Positions 1 to 6,557 of a stretch of 10,345 bases of DNA are shown one piece after another. Every line of letters begins with the position of its first letter. The first letter of the stretch is position 1. A program made the translations under genes and the position numbers. The DNA comes from Burkholderiales bacterium (GTDB taxonomy: Bacteria > Pseudomonadota > Gammaproteobacteria > Burkholderiales > JAEUOS01): NCBI GenBank assembly GCA_947456845.1, contig CANGUJ010000105.1:1-10345 (forward strand), written 5' to 3'. The notes beneath the pieces are model-generated. The model saw only the letters and a program-made list of their open reading frames with translations. It had not been told where the DNA came from and did not search any database.

Positions 1-586
1 CGCCCCAGCCGTTCCTGTGGGCGAAGTAGGCCACCGTCAGCATCATCAGCACCGCCATCAGCACGCCTGGAAGGATGCCGGCCAGGAACAGCGCGCCGAC
101 CGACACGTTGGCCATCATCGCGTAGATCACGAAGGGCAGCGAAGGCGGGATGATCGGCCCGAGCGTCGCCGAGGCGGCGGTGACGCCGACGGCGAATTCC
201 TTGTCGTAGCCGTGCTCGGTCATGGCCTTGAGCTCGATGGTGCCCAGGCCGGCGGCGTCGGCGATGGCCGTGCCGCTCATGCCGGCGAAGATCACCGAGC
301 CCACCACGTTCACATGCCCCAGCCCGCCCTTGAGCCAGCCGACCAGCGCGAGGGCGAAGTTGTAGATGCGGGTGGTGATGCCGGCGTTGTTCATCAGGTT
401 GCCGGCCAGGATGAAGAACGGCACCGCCAGCAGGGGAAAGCTGTCGATGCCGCTGATCATGCGGTGGAACACCGCGAACGGCGGCGTGTTGCCGGTGAAA
501 AGGATGTAAACCAGCGACGCGCCCGCCATGGCGATGGCCACCGGCACGCCGCCGCTCATGAAGACGAGGAAAATGATTTTCAGCAT
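1..586 (-). CDS. dctM: TRAP transporter large permease (DctM family), 3' part missing
   Basis: This is the N-terminal 195 residues of the large membrane subunit of a TRAP transporter, the ion-coupled channel that takes substrate from the periplasmic binding protein. The reading frame is open through the left edge. The start MLKIIFLVFMSGGVPVAIAM is typical of DctM. Conserved family segments are visible: AGMSGTAIADAAGLG (about residues 100-114) and GPIIPPSLPFVIYA (about 143-156), inside a chain of hydrophobic helices. A full DctM is about 425 residues, so slightly under half is present. The ATG lies 14 bases after the dctQ stop, with a modest AAGG about 11 bases upstream. Gene order dctP-dctP-dctQ-dctM makes it the permease serving the two binding proteins. 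Family assignment is secure; the substrate is not visible here. Confidence 0.93.
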   Translation of the reverse strand, partial: MLKIIFLVFMSGGVPVAIAMAGASLVYILFTGNTPPFAVFHRMISGIDSFPLLAVPFFILAGNLMNNAGITTRIYNFALALVGWLKGGLGHVNVVGSVIFAGMSGTAIADAAGLGTIELKAMTEHGYDKEFAVGVTAASATLGPIIPPSLPFVIYAMMANVSVGALFLAGILPGVLMAVLMMLTVAYFAHRNGWG

Positions 587-600
587 GATGGTGTCGGCCT

Positions 601-1176
601 TCAGGGGGCGACCGGGCCACGGTCGTCCATGGTGGATTCAGGCTGCTGCAGTACCGTGTAGCCGCGCTTGAGGTGGATGCGCATGACCATGGCGGAGCGC
701 ACGCACATGGCGGCAAATCCCAGCAGGCAGATGCCGTAGACGATGTTCATCGGCAGGTCGACGATGGTCATCTTGAGGTTGCCCATGCGCTGCATCATGA
801 GGCCGGTATAGACCACGGCGGCGCCGAAGAAGGCGATGCGCAGCACATCGACCACCAGCGCGAGCGCGTGGCCCGCGGCGCGCGGCAGGAAGCGGAAGAA
901 GAAGTCCACCTGGATGTGGTTGTTCTTCGATACCCCTATGGTCGCGCCGGTGAAGACGGTGGCGATCAGCAGGTAGCGGGCGATCTCCTCGGTCCAGGCG
1001 GCCGAGTCGTTCATCACGTAGCGGGTGAAGAACTGGTAGAAGACCGTCAGGCCGAGAAGCCAGAAAAACCCCAGCGCGACCCAGGCTTCGGGAATGGTGC
1101 CGGAAAGATCGACGGCCTCGTCCTCGACATGGAACTCGCCGTCGTCGCCGACGATCTTGTCGTGTTCATTGCTCAT
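601..1176 (-). CDS. dctQ: TRAP transporter small permease (DctQ family)
   Basis: The 191-residue protein is the small four-helix subunit that pairs with DctM in the inner membrane. Hydrophobic segments lie at about residues 31-52, 66-83, 104-127 and 143-160. The DctQ signature is present: a first helix running into FTRYVMNDSAAWTEEIARYL (50-69), then a glycine-rich second helix. The first 30 residues are acidic and soluble, longer than in many DctQ proteins, and the last 20 residues are hydrophilic. The ATG is preceded by AAAGGG at a good distance. It follows the second binding protein after 87 bases, which hold a hairpin, and is followed by dctM after 14 bases. The family is certain; which solute is moved is not shown by this subunit. 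Confidence 0.92.
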   Translation of the reverse strand: MSNEHDKIVGDDGEFHVEDEAVDLSGTIPEAWVALGFFWLLGLTVFYQFFTRYVMNDSAAWTEEIARYLLIATVFTGATIGVSKNNHIQVDFFFRFLPRAAGHALALVVDVLRIAFFGAAVVYTGLMMQRMGNLKMTIVDLPMNIVYGICLLGFAAMCVRSAMVMRIHLKRGYTVLQQPESTMDDRGPVAP

Positions 1177-1203
1177 GGCATGGCCCTTTCAGGGGCGTTT
1201 GGA

Positions 1204-1243
1204 CAGGCGGCCTGCGCGGTTCGTGCCCCGCGCAGGTCGCCTG
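1204..1243 (-). other. Long intergenic hairpin between binding-protein gene and dctQ
   Basis: The arms 1204-1219 and 1228-1243 are inverted repeats with 15 Watson-Crick pairs and one non-canonical position (1210/1237), closing an 8-base loop. In the minus-strand transcript the odd position is a C/A mismatch. No T-tract follows in the direction of transcription, so it does not look like an intrinsic terminator. In binding-protein operons, hairpins at this position often protect the upstream message and lower expression of the permease genes; applying that here is inference. Confidence 0.6.
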
Positions 1244-1263
1244 CCGTCGACTCACGAACGCCG

Positions 1264-2235
1264 CTACTTGAGGGCGACGATGCGGTCGTAGTCCTTCTTG
1301 TCGAAGCCCATCGACTCCAGGGAGGCGCTCTTGAGCACGGCGTCGGAAAAGCTCTTGCGGTTGACATTGACGACCGCGATGCCCTTCTTCTTGAACTCGT
1401 CGACCAGTTCGGCTTCGCGCTTCTTGATCTGTTCGCTGGCCTTGGCCGCGGCTTCCAGCGCGACGTCGCTGAAGATTTTCTTCTCGGCGTCGGTGAGCTT
1501 GTTCCACACGTGCGGCGCCACCTGGGTGGTGAGGCCGTCGACGATGTGGCCGGTCAGCATGATGGCCTTCTGCACCTCGTAGAACTTCTTGGCCTCGATG
1601 GTGGTGAGCGGATTCTCCTGCGCCTCGACCGTGCCGTTCTGCAGCGCCAGGTAGACCTCGGCGAAGGCGATCGGCGTCGGGTTGGCGCCGCAGGACTTGG
1701 GGGTGGCCATGTAGGCCGGCACGTCCGGCACGCGGATCTTCAGGCCCTTCATGCCGGCGCAATCGGTGAACGGCTTCTGCGCGGTGGTGTGGCGCGCGCC
1801 GTAGTAGGTGTAGGCTAGGATCTGGATGCCGGTCTTGGCGCGGTAGCCGTCGATCATCTCCTTGAACACCGGGCTCTTGGAATAGGCGATCAGGTGGTCG
1901 GCGTCACGGAAGATGAACGGATAGTAGGCTATCCCCAGGCGCGGATAGCTGCGGCTGGCGAACGACGGGCCGCTGATGATCATGTCGACGGTGCCCAGCG
2001 TCATGCCCTGGTTGATGTCGGTTTCCTTGCCCAGCGAGGAGGCCGGATGCACGGTGATCTCGAATTTGCCGTTGGTGCGCTTCTTGATTTCCTCGGCCGC
2101 CCACACCGACTGCGTGTGGTACGGCTCGGAGGTCTCGTAGACATGCGCCCACTTGAGCTTCTGCTGGGCCAGGGCGCCGCCCGAGGCCAGCGCGAGCGCA
2201 GCGGCCGCGAGGCCGAATCGTGTCGTCATTTTCAT
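1264..2235 (-). CDS. dctP: TRAP solute-binding protein (DctP family), second of two tandem copies
   Basis: The 323-residue periplasmic binding protein has a signal peptide with a likely cut after ALA at 21-23. The mature chain begins QQKLKWAHVYETSEPYH. Family marks include GKETDINQG near 69-77, LKIRVPD with Arg168 (the conserved arginine that holds the ligand carboxylate in SiaP/DctP proteins), and GANPTPIAFAEVYLALQN (183-200) followed by QENPL. The start is supported by GGAG eight bases upstream. It is strongly similar along its whole length to the neighbour at 2265-3248 and has the usual family length. It differs in having the only two cysteines of the mature protein, Cys159 and Cys182, on either side of Arg168. 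Its position before dctQ-dctM suggests delivery of an organic or sugar acid; the exact ligand is unknown. Confidence 0.94.
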   Translation of the reverse strand: MKMTTRFGLAAAALALASGGALAQQKLKWAHVYETSEPYHTQSVWAAEEIKKRTNGKFEITVHPASSLGKETDINQGMTLGTVDMIISGPSFASRSYPRLGIAYYPFIFRDADHLIAYSKSPVFKEMIDGYRAKTGIQILAYTYYGARHTTAQKPFTDCAGMKGLKIRVPDVPAYMATPKSCGANPTPIAFAEVYLALQNGTVEAQENPLTTIEAKKFYEVQKAIMLTGHIVDGLTTQVAPHVWNKLTDAEKKIFSDVALEAAAKASEQIKKREAELVDEFKKKGIAVVNVNRKSFSDAVLKSASLESMGFDKKDYDRIVALK

Positions 2236-2264
2236 GTTGTCTTCTCCTGTGTTGGATCGGTGGG

Positions 2265-3248
2265 TTACTTCAGGGCCTGCAGCTTGTCATAGGTCGCTTT
2301 GTCCCAGGTGGCATCGGGGCCGAGATGCAGCTTGGTGAGCGCCTCCTGGAAAGGCCTGCGGTCGGTCTTGACGACCGTCTTCTTGTACTTGGTGACGAAT
2401 TCCTCGACCAGCTTGTTCTCGGCGGCGGCGATCTCGTCGGTGGCCTTGGCGCCGGCCTCCTGGAAGATCGCTTCGAAGGCCTTCTTGTCGGCGTCCGAGA
2501 GCTTGTTCCAGGTCGCGCCGCTGAGGATGGTAAGCAGCATCTCGGTGATGTGGCCGGTCAGGTTGATGTGCGACTGCACCTCGTAGAATTTCTTGGCCTC
2601 GATCGTCGGCAGCGGGTTCTCCTGCGCGTCCACGGTCCGGTTCTGCAGGGCCAGATAGACCTCGGCGAAGGCGATCGGCGTGGGGTTGGCGCCCACCCCG
2701 CGCGGGAACATGGTGTAGAGCGGCGCGTCGGGCACGCGGATCTTCAGGCCCTTCATGTCTTCCGGCCGGTTGATCGCCTTGTTGGCGGTGGTGTGGCGCA
2801 CTCCGTAGTAGGTGACGGCGATCGGCTTGTTGCCGCCTTTCTTGAAATAGCCCTCGGCCAGGTCGGCGTAGACCGGGCTGGCGACATAGGCTTTCCAGTG
2901 GCTGAAGTCGCGGAACATGAAGGGCGCGCCGCCGATGGCCAGGGGCGGATGGGTGCGCGCGGCGAACAGCTGGCCGGTGTAGATGATGTCGACCGTGCCC
3001 AGGGTCAGGCCCTGGTTGATGTCGGTTTCCTTGCCCAGCGAAGACGCCGGGAAGACCTGCATTTCATAGCGGCCGGCGGTGCGCTTCTTCACCTCGTCGG
3101 CGGCCCACAATGCCCACTTGTGATAAGGCTCGGAGGTCTCGTAGACGTGCGCGAACTTGAGCTTGGTCTGCGCCGCGGCGATGCCGGGCAGCGCGGCGCA
3201 TGCGGCAAGCGCGAGCGCAAGGGTGGTGGACAGGCGGATGGGCGTCAT
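2265..3248 (-). CDS. dctP: TRAP solute-binding protein (DctP family), first of two tandem copies
   Basis: This 327-residue protein is the paralogue of the one encoded at 1264-2235. The frame extends nine codons further upstream, but the ATG at 3248 is preferred: AAGGAG lies about eight bases before it and the protein then begins with a normal signal peptide cut near AAA 24-26. The mature start QTKLKFAHVYETSEPYH, the GKETDINQG segment, Arg171 in LKIRVPD and the GANPTPIAFAEVYLALQN segment all match the copy downstream. The regions around 98-145 and 176-185, which line the ligand cleft in this family, differ most. There is no cysteine in the mature protein. It starts 19 bases after the dehydratase stop and ends 29 bases before the second copy. 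Two binding proteins in front of one DctQM pair suggests two ligands or two affinities (inference). Confidence 0.94.
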   Translation of the reverse strand: MTPIRLSTTLALALAACAALPGIAAAQTKLKFAHVYETSEPYHKWALWAADEVKKRTAGRYEMQVFPASSLGKETDINQGLTLGTVDIIYTGQLFAARTHPPLAIGGAPFMFRDFSHWKAYVASPVYADLAEGYFKKGGNKPIAVTYYGVRHTTANKAINRPEDMKGLKIRVPDAPLYTMFPRGVGANPTPIAFAEVYLALQNRTVDAQENPLPTIEAKKFYEVQSHINLTGHITEMLLTILSGATWNKLSDADKKAFEAIFQEAGAKATDEIAAAENKLVEEFVTKYKKTVVKTDRRPFQEALTKLHLGPDATWDKATYDKLQALK

Positions 3249-3267
3249 GGCAGGGTCTCCTTGGGTG

Positions 3268-4521
3268 TCAAGCAACGGTTAAATCGGGGCGGCGGGCGTC
3301 GTCGGGGTCGGCCCAGGCGGTGTTGGGGGTGATGGGCGCCCAGCCCGGCCGGCCGGGATCCTGGTCGTAAGGATAGCCGCCCAGCGTCCCGTAGAGCGCC
3401 GCATACTCGGCCAGCTTGTCGCGGTCCAGCGCCACGCCCAGGCCCGGGCCGTCCGGCACGCGGATCGCGCCGCCCGTGTAGCGCATCTTGCCGCCGGCGA
3501 TCACGTCGTCGGTGAGCTGGTGGTAGTGGGCGTCGGCGCTGTAGGTGAGGTTGGGCAGGACCGCGCCCAGGTGCAGCATCGTGGCCAGCTGAACCCCGAG
3601 TTCGCCCGAGGAGTGCACGGCGATGCCGATCTGCATGGTCTCGCATACGCCGGCGGCCTTGATGCAGGGGCGGATGCCGCCCCAGAAGGTGGTGTCGAGC
3701 AGGACCACGTCGACGGCATGGTCGCGGATGTTCGAGGCCAGCTGCTCGAAATTGACCACCACCGTGTTGGTGGCGATGCGCAGGCCCGTGGCAGCGCGCA
3801 CCTGGCGGTTGCCGTTCAAGCCCCAGGTGGGGTCCTCGAGATAGTCGTTGTTGATGTCGGCGATCGCGCGGCCGAAGCGCACCGCGTCTTCCAGCGGCAA
3901 GGCGCAGTTGGGGTCGTAGCGGAAGCTGTCGCCCGGCAATGCGTCGGCCAGCGCCCGGTAGCAGGCCAGCTCATACGCGGGCGGGAACACGCCGCCCTTG
4001 AGCTTGTGGCTGGTGAAGCCGTGCCGCGCCTTGAGCGCCCGCGCGTGGGCGACCAGTTGTTCGGCGGTGCGTACCTCGTTCGCGCCGGCGGCATCCGGAT
4101 AGCGGAAGAACAGGTAGCTGGCGAATGGCACGGCGTCGCGCAGCTTGCCGCCGAAGAGCTGGTAGGCCGGCACACCGAGCGCCTTGCCCATGATGTCGAT
4201 GCAGGCGAACTCGATGGCCGCCAGCATCTGCGTGCGGTTGTTGTACAGGCTCGCCGTCGGGTTGGCGATCATAAAGCGCTGGCGCTCGAGGTCGAACGGG
4301 CTGGTCCCGACCAGATAGCGCTCCAGCGCCCGGATCGCCGCTTCAGCGGACTCGCCGCCGCCGCCCATCTCGCCCAAGCCGGTGATGCCGGCGTCGGTAT
4401 CGACTTCCACGATGGTGCGCACGAAACGCCCCCAGTGGCACCCGTTGGCATGGCGCAAGGGCGCCTCGAGCGGCACGCTGACCGTGGTGGGGCGGATGGC
4501 GGTGATGCGGATGGGTTTCAC
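3268..4521 (-). CDS. Enolase-superfamily acid-sugar dehydratase, glucarate dehydratase (GlucD) type
   Basis: This 417-residue enzyme is predicted to remove water from an aldarate or related acid sugar through a magnesium-stabilised enediolate. The N-terminal capping domain covers roughly residues 1-130, with GLGEMGGGGESAE at 48-60, and the barrel follows. The catalytic set matches GlucD: K173-x-K175 in HKLKGG, metal ligands Asp203 (YDPN), Glu229 (LEDP) and Asn252 (ATNTVV), and the Asp276/His303 pair (LLDTTFW, AVHSSGE). Asn as third ligand separates this subgroup from mandelate racemase, which has Glu. The start codon is GTG, ten bases after the dehydrogenase stop with only a weak AGCAGG site, suggesting translational coupling. 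It is a little shorter than E. coli GlucD (about 446 residues). Subgroup assignment is strong; true D-glucarate specificity is not established. Confidence 0.88.
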   Translation of the reverse strand: MKPIRITAIRPTTVSVPLEAPLRHANGCHWGRFVRTIVEVDTDAGITGLGEMGGGGESAEAAIRALERYLVGTSPFDLERQRFMIANPTASLYNNRTQMLAAIEFACIDIMGKALGVPAYQLFGGKLRDAVPFASYLFFRYPDAAGANEVRTAEQLVAHARALKARHGFTSHKLKGGVFPPAYELACYRALADALPGDSFRYDPNCALPLEDAVRFGRAIADINNDYLEDPTWGLNGNRQVRAATGLRIATNTVVVNFEQLASNIRDHAVDVVLLDTTFWGGIRPCIKAAGVCETMQIGIAVHSSGELGVQLATMLHLGAVLPNLTYSADAHYHQLTDDVIAGGKMRYTGGAIRVPDGPGLGVALDRDKLAEYAALYGTLGGYPYDQDPGRPGWAPITPNTAWADPDDARRPDLTVA

Positions 4522-4531
4522 GACGCCTGCT

Positions 4532-5584
4532 TCAGAAGGTCATGGGGATGTCCGTCCCCATCACCTGTACCTTGGTGGCCCGTGTCTTGTCGGCGGCCAG
4601 CCTGAAGGCCTCGACCGCCTGATCGAGCGGAAACTGTTTGGTCAGCAGCGGCCGCACGTCGACCTTGCGCTCGGCCAGGTATTGCACCGCCCAGTCGAAT
4701 TCCACGCCCCAGCGGAAGGCGCCGCGGTAGTCGATCTCGCGTTGCATCACGAGGTTCGCGGGAAACTGCATGCCGTCGTGCGGCAGGGTGCCTACCTGCA
4801 CGATCACCCCGCCGCGCCTGACACCCTCCAGGCAGGACAGCAGGGCGCGCGGATGGCCCGCGGCTTCCAGTGCCACATCGAAGCGCCCGGCATGGTCCTT
4901 CATGTCCGCCAGATCGGACCGGAAGACATGGTCGGCGCCGACCTGCATGACCACCTCCAGGGGCCGGTCGAGCACGTCGCACACCGTAACCTCCGCCGCG
5001 CCGGCCAGCTTGGCGGCGATGGCGCACAGGCTGCCGATGGTGCCGGCGCCGGTGACGAGCACACGCTTGCCGGTGAGGTTGCCGCCGGCGCGCTGCACCG
5101 CATGCAGGCCCACCGCGAACGGCTCCGCAAAGGCTAGTTCTCCCAGGGAGATGTCGGACTCGACCGGGATCACCTGGCGGGCGCCGAGGATGAACTGGTC
5201 GGCGAACATGCCCTGGGCGTGCGGGAACACGCTCGCGCTGCCCAGGAAGAACATGCGCTCGCACAGGTTTTCGCGGCCGCCGCGGCAGGCCGCGCAGCGC
5301 CCGCAGGGATGCGAGGGGTTGACGGCGACCTTCATGCCGGCTTCCAGTCCCTTGACGTTGCTGCCGACCTTTTCCAGTACGCCGGAGGCTTCATGCCCGG
5401 GGGTCAGCGGCTCCCGCACCACGAAGTTGCCGACCCGGCCTTCGAAATAGTAGTGCAGGTCCGAACCGCAGATGCCGCCTGCGCCCAGGCGGATGACGAC
5501 CTCATCCGGCGTCGGCGCGAGCGGTGCGAGCGGTTCGAGGACGATCTGCTCCCGGCCGTGGATGCGGCAATTGACGAGGCTCAT
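4532..5584 (-). CDS. Zinc-dependent medium-chain dehydrogenase, L-idonate 5-dehydrogenase-like
   Basis: The 350-residue cytosolic oxidoreductase probably oxidises a hydroxyl of an aldonate or polyol. Catalytic-zinc residues are Cys39 (GGICGSDLHYY), His64-Glu65 (PGHEASG) and probably Glu154. Structural-zinc cysteines are 94, 97, 100 and 108 (NPSHPCGRCAAC). The nucleotide fold shows G179-x-G181-x-x-G184 with Asp203 at the end of the second strand, which favours NAD over NADP. The segments GGICGSDLHYY, FAEPFAVGLHAV and DVRPLLT resemble annotated L-idonate 5-dehydrogenases more than L-threonine or sorbitol dehydrogenases. The ATG overlaps the repressor stop as ATGA, so the two are probably translationally coupled; no strong ribosome site is seen. 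A much longer frame running to 6421 is open only because it is an alternate frame of the repressor gene. Fold and cofactor are confident; the substrate is inferred. Confidence 0.87.
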   Translation of the reverse strand: MSLVNCRIHGREQIVLEPLAPLAPTPDEVVIRLGAGGICGSDLHYYFEGRVGNFVVREPLTPGHEASGVLEKVGSNVKGLEAGMKVAVNPSHPCGRCAACRGGRENLCERMFFLGSASVFPHAQGMFADQFILGARQVIPVESDISLGELAFAEPFAVGLHAVQRAGGNLTGKRVLVTGAGTIGSLCAIAAKLAGAAEVTVCDVLDRPLEVVMQVGADHVFRSDLADMKDHAGRFDVALEAAGHPRALLSCLEGVRRGGVIVQVGTLPHDGMQFPANLVMQREIDYRGAFRWGVEFDWAVQYLAERKVDVRPLLTKQFPLDQAVEAFRLAADKTRATKVQVMGTDIPMTF

Positions 5585-6321
5585 TTGCGTTGGCTTTCGG
5601 AGGTTCGTGCGCGTGTGCGCGTCCTGGGCTCGGGCCAGCCCACCGTGAAACGCTTGTGCGAGAGCTGCATGTGGCTTTGCATGGCCTGCGCGGCGGCGTC
5701 GGGATCGCGTGCTTCGAGGGCGGCGAGCACGCGGCGATGTTCGGCGATCGCGGCGGCCCAGCTTTTCGGGTTTTCGAAATACGCGGCCAGCTTGGAGAAC
5801 AGCGGGCTGGTGCGGCCGTTGAACAACTGGCTCACCACGCTCACCAGCACGCCGTTGCCGGTGGCTTCGGCGATGCGGATGTGGAAATTGCGGTCGCCGT
5901 CGATGGGGATCTGGCCGGCCGCGGCTTCGGACTCCATCTGGTCGATGGCTTCGCGCACCTGGTCGAGTTGCGCGCGCTTGATGCTCCTGGCGGCCAGCGC
6001 CGCCACCTGCGGCTCGATCACCGCCCGCGCGCGGGTGAGTTCCAGCGGACCCTCGGCTTGCTGCACGGCGGCGCCCATGTGGATGGCGTCGGGCCGTTTC
6101 GCATAGATGCCCGAGCCGATGCGGATATCCACATAGCCTTCCACCTCGAGCGCGATGAGGGCCTCGCGCACCGACGGGCGGCTCACGCCGAGGCGCTGGG
6201 CGAGATCGCGTTCCGGTGGCAGACGCACGCCCGGCGAATATTCGCCGGCGATGATGGCCGCGCGCAACTGTTCGGCGATCTGCCGATACAGGCGGCTCGG
6301 TTCGATGCTTTGCAGGGGCAT
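5581..6321 (-). CDS. GntR-family transcriptional regulator, FadR subfamily with FCD domain
   Basis: The 246-residue DNA-binding protein probably represses this locus until an acid-sugar effector binds. The N-terminal winged helix (about 8-76) shows the GntR signature LPPERDLAQRLGVSRPSVRE (34-53) and a wing ending IGSGIYA. The C-terminal all-helical FCD domain (about 95-222) carries the usual metal-binding set: Asp143 and His147 (DRNFH), His195 (EHRRVL) and His217 (QSHMQL). The last 17 residues are basic and look disordered. It is the first gene of the minus-strand operon, so it probably controls itself as well as the divergent gene at 6554. The ATG has only a weak GCGAG ribosome site. A good binding site for this subfamily lies 138 bases upstream, at 6459-6475. 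The ligand is unknown; UxuR/ExuR-like sugar-acid sensing is a reasonable guess from context. Confidence 0.92.
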   Translation of the reverse strand: MPLQSIEPSRLYRQIAEQLRAAIIAGEYSPGVRLPPERDLAQRLGVSRPSVREALIALEVEGYVDIRIGSGIYAKRPDAIHMGAAVQQAEGPLELTRARAVIEPQVAALAARSIKRAQLDQVREAIDQMESEAAAGQIPIDGDRNFHIRIAEATGNGVLVSVVSQLFNGRTSPLFSKLAAYFENPKSWAAAIAEHRRVLAALEARDPDAAAQAMQSHMQLSHKRFTVGWPEPRTRTRARTSESQRK

Positions 6322-6414
6322 GTCTCGCTGTTGTGGTGTCCGCGCGGTCCTGGTGGTGCTGGCGGACCGGGTCCGGCACGCGGTTCGCTGCGGCCAACCG
6401 GCGCGGCGGCCGCC

Positions 6415-6443
6415 TCGACATTCCGCCGGGGCGCGGCTATGCT
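6415..6443 (+). promoter_or_regulatory. Candidate sigma-70 promoter for the divergent rightward gene
   Basis: TCGACA at 6415-6420 (five of six matches to the -35 consensus) is followed, after 17 bases, by TATGCT at 6438-6443 (four of six matches to the -10 consensus). Transcription would start near 6450, directly before the palindromic operator at 6459, so a bound repressor would block initiation or early elongation. No equally good pair was found for the minus-strand operon. Confidence 0.4.
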
Positions 6444-6458
6444 TTCGGCAGCCGGCAA

Positions 6459-6475
6459 AATTGGCCTGACCAATT
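6459..6475. promoter_or_regulatory. Candidate GntR/FadR-subfamily operator
   Basis: The 17-base palindrome AATTGGCCTGACCAATT differs by one base from AATTGGTnnnACCAATT, the pattern bound by FadR-subfamily regulators such as PdhR, with related TTGGT/ACCAA sites for LldR and UxuR. It lies between the divergently oriented regulator and racemase-like genes, stands out as AT-rich in a GC-rich setting, and follows the candidate promoter by 15 bases. That it is bound by the neighbouring regulator is inference. Confidence 0.7.
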
Positions 6476-6483
6476 GACCAATT
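6472..6483. promoter_or_regulatory. Second, overlapping half-operator palindrome
   Basis: AATTGACCAATT shares its first AATT with the end of the operator at 6459-6475 and is itself an inverted repeat, AATTG/CAATT around two central bases. Seen another way, the octamer TGACCAAT is repeated directly at 6467-6474 and 6475-6482. The shorter spacing means it would fit the same protein less well, so it may be an auxiliary site. Confidence 0.45.
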
Positions 6484-6527
6484 TCGAAGAATTCCACATC
6501 CCGCGCCGGCGTGTCAAGGAAAGACGC

Positions 6528-6557
6528 ATGCCGCACTGCGGCAGGAGGCCCGCATGA
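6528..6557 (+). CDS. Nine-codon leader reading frame coupled to the racemase-like gene
   Basis: The frame MPHCGRRPA starts with ATG at 6528, has AAGGAAAG at 6516-6523 with about seven bases of spacing, and ends in TGA that overlaps the ATG at 6554 as ATGA. It also contains a perfect 15-base palindrome (6529-6543) that touches the AGGAGG site of the next gene. It could couple or tune translation of the downstream gene. Short frames with good ribosome sites also arise by chance, so translation is not established. Confidence 0.35.
   Translation: MPHCGRRPA

Noticed and set aside
673..1818. A 381-codon frame on the plus strand opposite dctQ and dctP
   Set aside because: It runs antisense to two clearly recognised genes, is full of His, Asp, Arg and Gly runs typical of reversed GC-rich coding DNA, and shows no domain.
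2220..3332. A 370-codon plus-strand frame opposite the first dctP copy
   Set aside because: Antisense to a well supported binding-protein gene; composition is that of a reverse-frame shadow.
3520..4605. A 361-codon plus-strand frame opposite the GlucD-type gene
   Set aside because: Antisense to an enzyme with all catalytic residues; no recognisable motif and no ribosome site of note.
4532..6421. A 629-codon minus-strand frame that could be read as a regulator-dehydrogenase fusion
   Set aside because: Its first 279 codons are an out-of-frame reading of the GntR gene, rich in Arg, Ala and Pro. Only the part from 5584 on encodes the dehydrogenase, with its own ATG overlapping the regulator stop.
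6474..6503. TTGACC at 6474-6479 as the -35 box of the rightward promoter
   Set aside because: No sequence resembling a -10 box occurs 16-18 bases downstream; the TCGACA/TATGCT pair at 6415-6443 fits better and this TTGACC is part of the operator repeat.
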